The notes beneath the pieces are model-generated. The model searched no databases, had not been told where the DNA came from, and saw only the letters and a list, made by a program, of their open reading frames with translations. This document shows, one piece after another, positions 52,547 to 62,160 of a stretch of DNA of 64,000 nt. The DNA is from Orychophragmus violaceus (taxonomy: Eukaryota; Streptophyta; Magnoliopsida; Brassicales; Brassicaceae): assembly GCA_030180135.1 (NCBI GenBank), contig CM058239.1, positions 67,897,823 through 67,961,822 on the forward strand, given 5' to 3'. Both the position numbers and the translations under genes were made by a program. The first letter of the stretch is position 1. Every line of letters starts with the position of its first letter.

Positions 52547-52986
52547 TCTGGTATCAGAGCCAAAGGTTCCTACCTTTGGTTTTCTATCCCTTATCTTTTT
52601 GTTTTGTTTTGCTATTGCTTTGATTGAATCTAAAATCCAAAAAAAAAAAAAAAATTAGGTTTGTTTTGTTCTTGCTTCTTTTTTTGTTTAACTTATAAGA
52701 AAAACCCATAAAAATCTTGTTCTTAGCTCCCTGGTCGAATTTCTTTTTGAGAATTAGTAGATTTCCTGTTTTTGATTCTATCTTGCTAGTTGTTACTCCA
52801 TAAAACCCAGAAAAGCCAAAAAAATTTGTCAATTTTCCAATTCTGTCGATTGCACTGATTTCCGTCTTGTGTTACACAACCCTGTCTCTGTTCTTGTTTT
52901 ACACAATTATCTATTCTGTGGTACCTTGATAGCTTGTTGTTTTTGTTGAGTGCAATAAGAACCGGTTTACAACAAGGATAGACACC
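52547..52986 (+). other. Crm2 primer-binding site and leader
   Basis: TGGTATCAGAGC at 52549-52560 is the initiator tRNA-Met site. The 440-bp leader contains an A-run (52638-52653) and no coding signal. Context at the gag ATG (ACCATGG) is favourable. Confidence 0.85.
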
Positions 52987-55900
52987 ATGGGAGATGAAGG
53001 AAGACAGCCCGTTGATCCTATCATACAAATGATGACTGCTATTAGAGAAGAGATGAGTAACATAAACCAGCAAGTTGGCACAATGCGCCAAGAGTTTGGT
53101 GAGCGTATAGGACGCATAGAAGCTCCACCGAGGAGAGGACCAATCCGAGAAGCACCTATACCACCAAGATATCAAGCTGGAGATGAAGATGATGATATGC
53201 CCAACTTAGAGGAGGATAGGCAACCGCCTGACCCCTTTAGGCGTCCACAGCCAAGGCGTCAAGATCCTTTATGGAGGAACCCAGCCCGGGAAGGTGAGGC
53301 TAGAGAAACAAACCGTGATATCAAAGTAACCCCTCCACTTTTTGCAGGAAAGTCAGACCCAGAGGCGTACATGGACTGGGAAAGAAGGTTGGAGCATATC
53401 TTTGAGTGTTATGGCTATGGAGAACGCAAGAAGATTGCTGTTGCTGCTGCACAACTCACTGAGAACGCGTTAGCTTGGTGGGACAGAACTATAGCTGAAA
53501 GGAGAAGGCAACGCTTTGGAGCAGTAGCCACTTGGAGTGACATGAAATACCTTCTACGACTTAGGTATGTCCCTGAACATTATTATAGAGACTTACAAAA
53601 GCGGTTCCGTAAGTTGTCACAGGGTACAAGAAGTGTGGATGAGTATTTTGAGGAGTTTGAGAAGCTCATGAACTCGCTGGAGTTAGAAGAATCCGAGGAA
53701 GCTCTCATGGCACAGTTCATTGATGGTCTACAAGAACGCATTGCTAGGAAGGTGGAGAGAGCTCAGTATGGTGGGCTACATGAGTTGTTGCATCTTGCTG
53801 TCCAAGTGGAACAACAGATCAAGCGTAAGACAGCCATGACAAGTCGCAGCAAACCAACACAACTGTGGGCTGCAAGTAGCTCCAGACCATTTGAGAAAGG
53901 GAAGACCGTGGAGATTGACTCACGGTTCAAAGGCAAAACAGCCGAGGCTCCCAAGCCCAACCGGCCAGAACAAGGTAAGTTCCCTAGCACTAATCAGAGA
54001 ACTCGTGACATCACTTGTTTTAAGTGTCAAGGCAGGGGACACATGGCTAGAGAGTGCCCAAACCAGAGAGTAATGATTATCCACAACGATGGAGAGTATG
54101 AATCACAAGATGAGCTCGAGGATGATCCAAACGAACCAGAAGAAGAGCTTGCATATCCTGACGTTGGAGAGTTGCTTGTAACCAGGAGGATGTTAAGTGT
54201 CATGATCAACCCTGAGGCAGCTCAAAGGGAAAACATCTTCCACACTAGATGCACTGTCAAGGACAAGGTATGTAATCTGATCATTGATGGAGGTTCATGC
54301 ACTAACGTGGCTAGCAAGCATATGGTAGACAGGTTAGGTCTTATTAAGACCAAACACCCAAGACCATACAGGCTGAGATGGCTCAATGATGAGACAGAGC
54401 TGAAGATTTCGGAGCAAGTCATTGTTCCATTCAGTGTGGGGAAGTACCAAGACCAAGTTACTTGTGATGTAGTACCCATGCAAGCTGGACATCTCTTGCT
54501 TGGCCGACCCTGGCAGTATGACCGGGCTACAAGTCATAATGGGCGTACTAACCAGTACACCTTCTTACACAAGGATCGTAAGTTCACTCTTGCACCTCTT
54601 ACACCAACTGAGGTACATGATTTACAAGTAAATATGAGCAAGGAAGTTGAGTCTAGAAAATCCAGTCTCTATATATCTCGTGGGGCTGTTTGTAAAACTC
54701 TTAGTGCCAAGCGCACTGTGCTACTAATGTTGTTTAAGGAGTGTTTAAGTTCAGGTTCAGGTGAGCTTGTGTTACCCACAGGAGTACAGGCTGTGTTAGA
54801 CAGGTTTCAGGACATCTTCCTTGAAGAGCTTCCGCCTGTCTTACCTCCAATCCGTGGGATTGAACACCAAATCGATCTTGTCCCTGGCGCAGCCTTACCT
54901 AACAAGCCAGCATACATGATGAACCAGGAGGAGACTAAGGAGCTCGAGAGGCAAGTGAGAGACCTCATGGACAGAGGGTACATTAGGGAGAGCCTCAGCC
55001 CTTGTGCTGTGCCAGTACTCTTAGTACCCAAGAAGGATGGATCATGGAGGATGTGTGTGGACTGCCGTGCAATCAACAACATCACGATCAAATACAGGCA
55101 CCCTATACCCCGCTTAGACGACATGCTGGATGAGCTAAGTGGTTCTACCATCTTCTCAAAGGTGGACTTGAAGAGTGGATACCATCAAGTTAGGATGCGA
55201 GAAGGAGATGAGTGGAAAACCGCATTCAAGACAAAGCAAGGATTGTATGAGTGGCTGGTTATGCCTTTTGGTTTAACTAATGCCCCAAGTACATTCATGC
55301 GACTCATGAACCAGGTTCTTCGTGCTTACATAAGTAAATTTGTAGTTGTCTATTTCGATGACATACTTATATATAGTAAGAACCTAGATGATCATATCTC
55401 ACATCTTGAACTAGTGCTCAAATCACTTCGGAAGGAAGGCCTTTATGCTAACCTAAAGAAGTGCACCTTCTGTACTAACAAACTTGTTTTCTTAGGCTTT
55501 GTAGTAAGTGAACAGGGACTACAAGTGGACGAGGAGAAGGTCAAAGCCATCCGTGAGTGGCCTACACCAACAACCGTTGGTCATGTAAGGAGTTTTCATG
55601 GCTTAGCTAGCTTCTATAGGAGGTTTGTGAGGGACTTCAGTACGGTGGCCTCACCTCTTACCGCCGTGATAAAGAAGAATGTGCCATTCTCATGGGGTCC
55701 AGCGCAAGAATCAGCCTTCAAACTGCTCAAAGAAAGGCTTACACAGGCGCCGGTTCTGGCCTTACCCGACTTTGAAGAGGTCTTTGAGGTAGAGTGTGAT
55801 GCGTCTGGCATAGGAATCGGAGCTGTGTTACACCAGAGGAAGAAACCAGTGGCCTTCTTCAGTGAAAAGCTCAGTGGTGCTTCTCTGAACTACCCAACCT

Positions 55901-57507
55901 ACGACAAAGAATTGTATGCCTTAGTGCGAGCTCTAGAGACATGGCAGCACTACTTGTTATCCAAGGAGTTCATCATCCATACTGATCACGAGACACTTAA
56001 GCACCTAAGAGGTCAGACATCACTCAAGAGGAGACATGCTAAGTGGTTGGAGTTTGTAGAGACATTTCCCTATGTGATCAAGTACAAGAAGGGAAAGGAG
56101 AATGTGGTAGCTGATGCCTTGTCAAGGAGGCATGCCCTGATAGCTACCATGGAAGCCAAGGTTCTAGGATTTGAACACATCAAAGAGCTATACAAAGATG
56201 ATTCAGAACTAGGAGAGGCTTACCAAGCATGTGGGAGAGGAGCGTTCGGATCATACTATCTTCATGAGGGGTTCCTATTCCGAGACAAGAGGCTGTGCAT
56301 TCCTCAATGCTCAATGCGTGAGCTACTGCTTAAGGAGGCACACGGAGGAGGTCTTATGGGCCATTTTGGAGTGGACAAGACACTAGCTGTGGTGGCTGAT
56401 CACTTCTTCTGGCCGCACCTCAAGCGGGACGTTGAAAGGCATTGTGAAAGATGTGTAACTTGTCACAAAGCAAAATCCAGGTTACATCCTCATGGACTTT
56501 ACCTACCTTTACCTATTCCTAACGCCCCATGGGTGGATATTTCTATGGACTTTGTGCTAGGGTTTCCTAAGATCAAACACAAAGACTCTGTCTTTGTTGT
56601 TGTGGATCGATTTTCCAAGATGGCTCACTTCTTTCCATGTGACAAAACCAATGATGCCACACAAGTTGCTGATCTATTCTTCAAGGAGGTGGTACGCTTA
56701 CATGGTATACCAAGGACCATAGTCTCTGACCGAGACACAAAATTCTTGAGCCATTTGTGGAAGACATTGTGGAGGAAGCTCGGGACAAAACTTCTATTCT
56801 CCACAACATGTCATCCTCAAACGGATGGTCAAACCGAAGTGGTAAACCGTACTTTATCTACTTTACTCAGGGTAACTCTTGGTAGGAACTTAAACACATG
56901 GTTAGATTGTTTGCCATTCATTGAGTTTGCCTATAACCATGCTACACATTCTGCTACTAAAATGTCTCCATTTGAAATTGTGTATGGTTTTAACCCACTA
57001 ACACCTCTTGATTTGTCGCCAATTCCCCAAGTTGAGCAAGTTAATCTAGATGGTCTCAGGAAAGGAGAGTTTGTTAAGAAGCTACACCAGAAAGCAAGAG
57101 ACAACATTCTTAAGAAGACTGAAGAGTACAAGAGGCGAGCAGACAAGGGCCGCAAGGAGTTAGTCTTTGAGCCAGGAGAGTGGGTTTGGCTCCACATGAG
57201 ACCTGAGAGGTTTCCACAAAAGAGAAGCTCGAAGCTGGCGCCTAGGGGAGATGGTCCCTTCAAAGTTCTAGAACGGATCAACAACAATGCCTACAAACTA
57301 GAACTCCCGGGTGAGCTCAATATTTCACATAGCTTCAATGTGACTGATTTGTCTCCATATGATGCAGATGATCCATTTTTTAGGACAAAACCTTCTGAAG
57401 AGAGTGGGAATGATGAGGACATCCAACCCAGCACCCATCCACAAGCCATACCTGAGGTCAAGGAAGCTCCAATGACTCGATCTAGGACAAGGAGGCTCAG
57501 GGAATGA
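52987..57507 (+). CDS. Crm2 gag-pol polyprotein, 1506 codons, uninterrupted
   Basis: Single frame from ATG 52987 to TGA 57505-57507. Residue positions are approximate: coiled-coil-like N-terminus 10-45; capsid core from 113 (PPLFAGKSDPEAYMDWERR, ALAWWDR); zinc knuckle CFKCQGRGHMAREC 344-357; protease IIDGGSCTNVAS about 431; RT with SWRMCVDCRAINN, KSGYHQVRM and YFDDILIYS about 788; RNase H from CDASGIGIG about 936; integrase zinc domain, then DISMDFVLG 1183, SDRDTKFL 1247 and TDGQTEVVNR 1283. The GPY/F-like module KLAPRGDGPFKVL follows, with no canonical chromodomain. The last 31 codons lie in the 3' LTR and include MTRSRTRRLRE. All catalytic residues are present, so the copy looks competent apart from its shortened C-terminus. 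Confidence 0.95.
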   Translation: MGDEGRQPVDPIIQMMTAIREEMSNINQQVGTMRQEFGERIGRIEAPPRRGPIREAPIPPRYQAGDEDDDMPNLEEDRQPPDPFRRPQPRRQDPLWRNPAREGEARETNRDIKVTPPLFAGKSDPEAYMDWERRLEHIFECYGYGERKKIAVAAAQLTENALAWWDRTIAERRRQRFGAVATWSDMKYLLRLRYVPEHYYRDLQKRFRKLSQGTRSVDEYFEEFEKLMNSLELEESEEALMAQFIDGLQERIARKVERAQYGGLHELLHLAVQVEQQIKRKTAMTSRSKPTQLWAASSSRPFEKGKTVEIDSRFKGKTAEAPKPNRPEQGKFPSTNQRTRDITCFKCQGRGHMARECPNQRVMIIHNDGEYESQDELEDDPNEPEEELAYPDVGELLVTRRMLSVMINPEAAQRENIFHTRCTVKDKVCNLIIDGGSCTNVASKHMVDRLGLIKTKHPRPYRLRWLNDETELKISEQVIVPFSVGKYQDQVTCDVVPMQAGHLLLGRPWQYDRATSHNGRTNQYTFLHKDRKFTLAPLTPTEVHDLQVNMSKEVESRKSSLYISRGAVCKTLSAKRTVLLMLFKECLSSGSGELVLPTGVQAVLDRFQDIFLEELPPVLPPIRGIEHQIDLVPGAALPNKPAYMMNQEETKELERQVRDLMDRGYIRESLSPCAVPVLLVPKKDGSWRMCVDCRAINNITIKYRHPIPRLDDMLDELSGSTIFSKVDLKSGYHQVRMREGDEWKTAFKTKQGLYEWLVMPFGLTNAPSTFMRLMNQVLRAYISKFVVVYFDDILIYSKNLDDHISHLELVLKSLRKEGLYANLKKCTFCTNKLVFLGFVVSEQGLQVDEEKVKAIREWPTPTTVGHVRSFHGLASFYRRFVRDFSTVASPLTAVIKKNVPFSWGPAQESAFKLLKERLTQAPVLALPDFEEVFEVECDASGIGIGAVLHQRKKPVAFFSEKLSGASLNYPTYDKELYALVRALETWQHYLLSKEFIIHTDHETLKHLRGQTSLKRRHAKWLEFVETFPYVIKYKKGKENVVADALSRRHALIATMEAKVLGFEHIKELYKDDSELGEAYQACGRGAFGSYYLHEGFLFRDKRLCIPQCSMRELLLKEAHGGGLMGHFGVDKTLAVVADHFFWPHLKRDVERHCERCVTCHKAKSRLHPHGLYLPLPIPNAPWVDISMDFVLGFPKIKHKDSVFVVVDRFSKMAHFFPCDKTNDATQVADLFFKEVVRLHGIPRTIVSDRDTKFLSHLWKTLWRKLGTKLLFSTTCHPQTDGQTEVVNRTLSTLLRVTLGRNLNTWLDCLPFIEFAYNHATHSATKMSPFEIVYGFNPLTPLDLSPIPQVEQVNLDGLRKGEFVKKLHQKARDNILKKTEEYKRRADKGRKELVFEPGEWVWLHMRPERFPQKRSSKLAPRGDGPFKVLERINNNAYKLELPGELNISHSFNVTDLSPYDADDPFFRTKPSEESGNDEDIQPSTHPQAIPEVKEAPMTRSRTRRLRE
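57401..57410 (+). other. Crm2 polypurine tract inside the pol ORF
   Basis: AGAGTGGGAA immediately before the 3' LTR, within codons of the pol frame. Confidence 0.75.
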
Positions 57508-58346
57508 TTCAACACTGCAGTAGAGAACCTCATGAACTCAATGGAACTTGGAGACTACCTCAAGAATGAGCCCAAGAAGCGAGAGGCGATAGAAGACTTG
57601 GGCTGTGTAAGCAATATGGATAACACAGGAGATTTGGACCGTGTAAGCGACGTGGATAGCACAGGGGACGTGGACTGTGTAAGCAACAAAGGAGTTGGAC
57701 CTTCTCATCCAAAGACACGGGCCGGACACTGCCAAGTCTTTACCATCCGGCTCGGCCCATGCTAAGTCCGAGAGTTGGTGGACTCTCTTGCACTATTTTT
57801 CCCTTGGGTGGTTTTATCCCAAAGTGGTTTTACTCCCAAGGTTTTTAACGAGGCAAGTCGGCCCACCCACACCCATAACTCAAGGATTGGCTGCCAAGGA
57901 AAGATTACACACTTTCCTTTTCTGTGTAACTCGGCGATTCTCATTCAAGGCCGAGATATTTGTTTTTCCTTTTTGTTATGTTTCTGTACTTAAACAACTT
58001 TGTATCATTGTGTTAGTCAGCTTTAGACATCAATAAACCCTTTTGCGATTTTCGCCCTTCTTGAGCAGCAGCCGCCTGTTCTTGTTTTACTTGTTGTTCC
58101 TTGTCTGTGATTCACAAAGAGGACAAGTGTTTGTGCAGTATCAGAGACCCGTTCATCATCTCTGTGGTGCCTTCGATCCACCAGCCTTACCATCAACTGA
58201 TTCAACAGGAGAGAGCGTCCAAGCCAGCCTGTTCAATCCCATCCCTTACACACGACCATTCCTTGAGTAACAGGAGAGAGCGACATAGCCAACCTGTTCC
58301 TTCTATCAACCACCGAGTGAGGCTCCATTGTCTGAGTCTTACATCA
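57411..58346 (+). repeat. Crm2 3' LTR (936 bp)
   Basis: Partner of 51606-52546. G to T at 57505 creates the TGA ending the pol ORF. The downstream part of the tail frame (57508-57765) is still open. Confidence 0.95.
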
Positions 58347-58351
58347 GGTCT

Positions 58352-58422
58352 AGTCCCCAAACTTGCACAACCCTTGAATATCTCTTACACTGCCTTAGCA
58401 CATTGTTGTATCATGATCAATA
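58352..58422 (-). repeat. Cop3 5' LTR, outer part
   Basis: Completes the 335-bp LTR begun at 51342. Followed by the TACAT duplication (58423-58427). Confidence 0.85.
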
Positions 58423-58427
58423 TACAT

Positions 58428-59175
58428 TGTATATGAACTTGTATATACAATGAAGACAAAGAGTAAAACCGGTTACAAGAAGAAGAGAGAAAGAGATAAG
58501 AGTTTCTTGTAACAAATGAGTTCTGAATTGTATTGAGACTTAGCAAACATTACAATGTCGTGTGAGGCCTTTATATCGGCTTACAATTAGGTCAAAGTCA
58601 GAATAAATAAATATAAACCAAGATTACATCTCATCCATTAATTCATAGGAGGGAAAACCGAGTTTGAATGGATGGTTGGATCTTCTCGTCTTCATTTCGG
58701 TTCTAGTATGTTCAGACCTTGAAAGTGACTTGTTCTCACTCTTATTCACGTGTTGCAGGTCTGGAGAGAGAGAGAACACACTCCCAAATGGTGAGAGTGA
58801 CATGTTCAGACCTGAGGAGAGAGAGAGCACACTCCCAAATGGTGAGAGTGACATGTTTTCGCTTCTGCTCAAACCTTAACTCCCCATTTGACTCCTTCTT
58901 GATCACACTCTTGCACATTCCGAACTTGATCAATGTAGGACTTGATTCTGCCCCTCTTTTGCACATTGATTCCAACGTCTTCTCATTGATCTTTGGCATT
59001 GATTTTCACAGCCTTGCTTGTGCCCCAACTTTTCACATTTCCATATCTTGATTGCTGCCTTTTTTGCTCACTTAAGCATTGCCTTGCTTGCTTGTGATAA
59101 ACACCAAGGCTTCTTCATGGAATGAGGCTTGGCTTCTCCAGCCTCTCCTCTTCCATTTCATCTTCCCCTATAATA
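58428..59175 (-). repeat. LARD2 5' LTR, outer part
   Basis: Matches 44200-44955 and ends TATAATA at 59175, followed by the TCCAG duplication (59176-59180). Confidence 0.88.
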
Positions 59176-59358
59176 TCCAGATTGTGAATAAACTCTCTTG
59201 GTTTCCATATATAGTTATGGGGTGCACTGGACTGAGAAAGAGTCCAATTTCCTTTAGGTTGTCTTGATAGATAAATTAAGTCTGATCAGTGAGATTTCAA
59301 TCTAGCGTGCTGGTTAATGTTTTTAGATTGATCATTAGTCTTCTTAGAGGTGATTTTC

Positions 59359-60334
59359 TTATGTACAATCAACCCTAGTCCTGATGCTGGTTCCAAGCTT
59401 GTTTTCATCAGAATCTCTCCAAGTTGCTTTGGTGGTTGGTCTTACACTTGGGCTTGTTGATTTAGTGTGCTTCTGTTTTGATGATGACTTGATTTCCTCA
59501 TCATACTCTCGCTCTTGAAAAGGTTTCGACTTCCAATCTTTGTAGCTTTGGGGTTTGGCCTTGTGTGGCTGATCATGTAGGTTGCCTTTAAGTAGAAAAG
59601 GCATGATTAATCCCCTGCTCTTATCTGGTGTGATGGTGTTATCCATAGGCTGATAAGTAGTTGCAGCATCCTCTCCTTTGGTAGCCTCTTCTTTGGTTAA
59701 TGTGTACGGCGATGCCTCCGAATTTTTAGCTTGTAAGGGTGTTGCCTCTGCTAGCGAAACTTCTTGGTTCTTCAAATCCTTAGTACCTGAAACATTTTGA
59801 ACACTTTGGACAAGAAACAAATGCATTATAGATTCATTTTGAGGAGATAAACAATTTAAATCGATTTTCTTGGTATCAACTTCTGGTGCTTGTTGTGGTT
59901 GTGTATTAAGAGCTGATATATCATATTTTTGTAAGTTTAACAAGTTCTTTAATCCGATGTTGAATCCTTGGAAATGAAATGGATCAAAGAAAGACTTCCA
60001 TTGTTAACAGTTGTAGTGTCATTTCTTTGTTCTGGTGGTTCTTTTTTAAGTTTTCCTTTGATTTTAGCATTCTTGGCTTCTTGTCCTATCTCAACATTTG
60101 ACTATAGGGACAAGTGTTTCATACCAATAAATTGATAGTCAAGAATACTCAACTCAAGTTTAGAAATAACCCCATCTTTGGTTTAGAATAGATCTCTTTC
60201 AAGTCTTTAACTTTTTGTTGATAATATGTGGGAAGATTGCTTGGTTCCAATCTCTCTTTCAGGATTCCTTCTGCCTTATGTTTCATGATCCTTATGAGGC
60301 TTGTACCTGAGTCAACTCTTAAGGACAAGATCAA
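59359..60334 (-). pseudogene. GagS gag fragment
   Basis: Minus-strand frames 60334-60149 and 59943-59359 give a charged gag C-terminus related to GagV: SVQNVSGTKDL parallels the GagV KSVEKVSGAKD segment, and KPFQEREYDEEIKSSSKQ parallels KTFQEGDYDEVFKSK. Frames are broken and the capsid core and zinc knuckle are not recognisable. No RT. Confidence 0.65.
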
Positions 60335-60369
60335 CTAGATTATATATGAGTTTGAGACTCCAACAACTA

Positions 60370-60874
60370 TTGAGATGAAGACCTAACAAGATTCATCAAA
60401 GTGCAAAGTAGGGGACACAGACACAGACGTGCAAAACCAGGGCACAAAGTGAACACTCCGAATATGTTTGGTCAACACAACCGTTGGCAAGTAAGGGCTA
60501 AAGAATGAAGGATCAGAAGCATTTATGAGAGATCAGGAGTAAGAGCAGGGTCTGAGGGATCAGAAGTAGCCAGTAGGACATGTCACTTTCACCAAGAAAC
60601 AAGCGCAGACCTGTCCTTGTCCAATATAGCCGTTTTGTCCTCTCTCTCCTCTGGGTTATTTTGTCCTCTTTCCATTTGTATATTTCGAATTCCTCTTTGT
60701 TAAACCTAGTATCTCAGTCTATTTAAAGACTTGTAAAGCTTATGAATGAATTACACTTTGGGAGTATTTCCCACACACTTTTCATTCTCTCTCTCTTGCT
60801 AACCCTAAATCTCTCTCTCTTGCGATTCTAGTTTGTTCTTCATTTCTATCTAAGTTAATCTTCACATTCTTACA
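60370..60874 (+). repeat. Cop4 5' LTR (left end approximate)
   Basis: The right end is fixed by the primer site TGGTATCAGAGC at 60875-60886. A TATA-like TATTTAAAG lies at 60719-60727. No partner LTR is in the window. Confidence 0.7.
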
Positions 60875-61044
60875 TGGTATCAGAGCTTAAAATCTCATGT
60901 ACCTAATCTCTACTTCCGCAAAACTCTTTAATCTCTCATTCTCCTTTAATCTTGTTCTTGTTCTTGTTCTTGAAGCGATTCTGTCCCATCTCTTTAAAAG
61001 TCTCTTAAAACAGTTTCTTCTTGATATTACCTCCTGTCTAAGTT

Positions 61045-62160
61045 ATGGAGAACTCTAGAGTGTTGATACCAGTTACTCTTAAAGAAGGTAACTATTTGGT
61101 ATGGGCTAGGATGGCCAAGTCTGCCCTTGGTGGTAGAGGATTGTGGAAGCATGTCATGAGTAGTACTGCTCCACAGAAGATGATTAAGGCTGATGCTGAA
61201 GCCGGAGCTAAGGCTGGAGCTGAAGCAGGAGCTGAATCAGAAGCTAAGGCTGGTGCAGAAGCTAATGAAGAAGCGGTTCATGTTGATGAATATATGTGGG
61301 TTCAAGGAGACCAGAATGTACTCTCCATTCTGAAAACCTCTCTTGAACCGTCAATCTTGGAAGGCTACTCCTATTGTGAGACCGCTAAAGACCTTTGGGA
61401 TACCCTTGAGAAGTTGTATGGAAACAAGTATAATCTGACCAGGGTGTTTGAAGTCAAGTTTTCCCTTAGTAACCTCCATCAAGAAGACATGGAGTTCAAG
61501 GCTCACTTTGGCAAGTTCAGGTCCTTATGGGTTGAGTTGGAGATGCTGAGGCCAATTTTTGTGGATCCTATGGTCTTAAGTGAGAGGCGTGAGCAAGAAA
61601 AGGTTTTTGCTCTCTTACTCACTCTTAATCCCTCTTATCATAGCCTCATTCAACACATCTTGAGGTCAGAAACACTTCCATCTTTGGATGATGTATGTTC
61701 ACAGATTCAGAAGGAGCATAGTTCCTTTGGACTGTTTGGTGGAAAAGGAGAACTTGTCACAAAAAACAAAGGTGTGTACAAGCAGGAAGATGGAAAGGTG
61801 GTGGTGTGTGATCACTGCAAAATGAGAGGGCATCTCAGGAACAAGTTCTGGACTCTCTATCCTCATCTAAAGCCTAAGAACTTCAATGGCATAAACAACA
61901 ACAACCGGTTCAGGGAGCAGAGAGCACACTACTCCAATGGAGCAGCTGAGCAGGATGGTCCCGGTTCTTCAAGGGCTTGTGTTGCTGCTGGTAATGGAGA
62001 GGGCAAAGCCATGGTTGTCTCAACTCATAACCCATGGATGGTGGTTCATGATGATGTGTCAGGAGATCAGACCTTGATGCACTCATCAAAGCTCTCAAAG
62101 ACAATTCTGGTAATGCACTTGGTAACTCTCTTCATGCATCAACTAGTTCTAGGCCTTTAA
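61045..62160 (+). pseudogene. Cop4 gag
   Basis: ATG 61045 (MENSRVLIPVTLKEGNYLVWARMAK). Motifs follow Cop3: GGRGLWKHV, SILEGYSYCETAKDLWDTLEKLYG, LHQEDMEFKAHFGKF, SSFGLFGGKGELVT. Residues about 51-75 are a low-complexity Ala/Glu/Gly/Lys insert (repeated KAGAEAGAE-like units) absent from Cop3. The zinc knuckle CDHCKMRGHLRNKFW has Phe for the last Cys. A frameshift at about 62050-62065 moves the protease to another frame, so the final 25 codons of this frame are spurious. Confidence 0.85.

Larger units (their letters stand above)
51606..58346 (+). mobile_element. Crm2: young, structurally complete CRM-like Ty3/gypsy retrotransposon
   Basis: 6741 bp with LTRs 51606-52546 (941 bp) and 57411-58346 (936 bp), primer site, one gag-pol ORF and an exact GGTCT target duplication (51601-51605 and 58347-58351). 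LTRs differ at five substitutions and one 5-bp indel, about 0.5 percent. It sits in the Cop3 5' LTR and is the youngest event in the right stack. Confidence 0.96.
46376..58422 (-). mobile_element. Cop3: Ty1/copia retrotransposon, degenerate, split by Crm2
   Basis: 3' LTR 46376-46710 and 5' LTR 51342-51605 plus 58352-58422, each 335 bp once the Crm2 insert is removed. The target duplication TACAT (46371-46375 and 58423-58427) is exact if the LTR 5' end is TAT(T/A), next to the polypurine tract. LTRs differ at about 9 of 335 sites (2.7 percent). The element is about 5 kb without the insert, and its pol has several frameshifts. Confidence 0.92.
43783..59175 (-). mobile_element. LARD2: non-coding LTR retrotransposon, split by Cop3
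   Basis: On the minus strand: 5' LTR 59175-58428 plus 46375-45952, primer site, internal region of only 996 bp (45951-44956) and 3' LTR 44955-43783. The target duplication TCCAG is exact (43778-43782 and 59176-59180). It is the same family as LARD1 but lacks more than half of the LARD1 internal region and has a 50-bp tandem duplication in both LTRs. No coding capacity. Confidence 0.92.
43204..60334 (-). mobile_element. GagS: second gag-only element, split by LARD2
   Basis: 43204-43782 starts TGATACATGAGTGGAATCACTCC, a diverged relative of the GagV LTR. It continues after LARD2 at 59181 and leads into a minus-strand gag fragment (59359-60334). The outer boundary and second LTR are not identified. 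About 180 bp (59181-59358) between LTR and gag hold nothing else. Confidence 0.6.
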
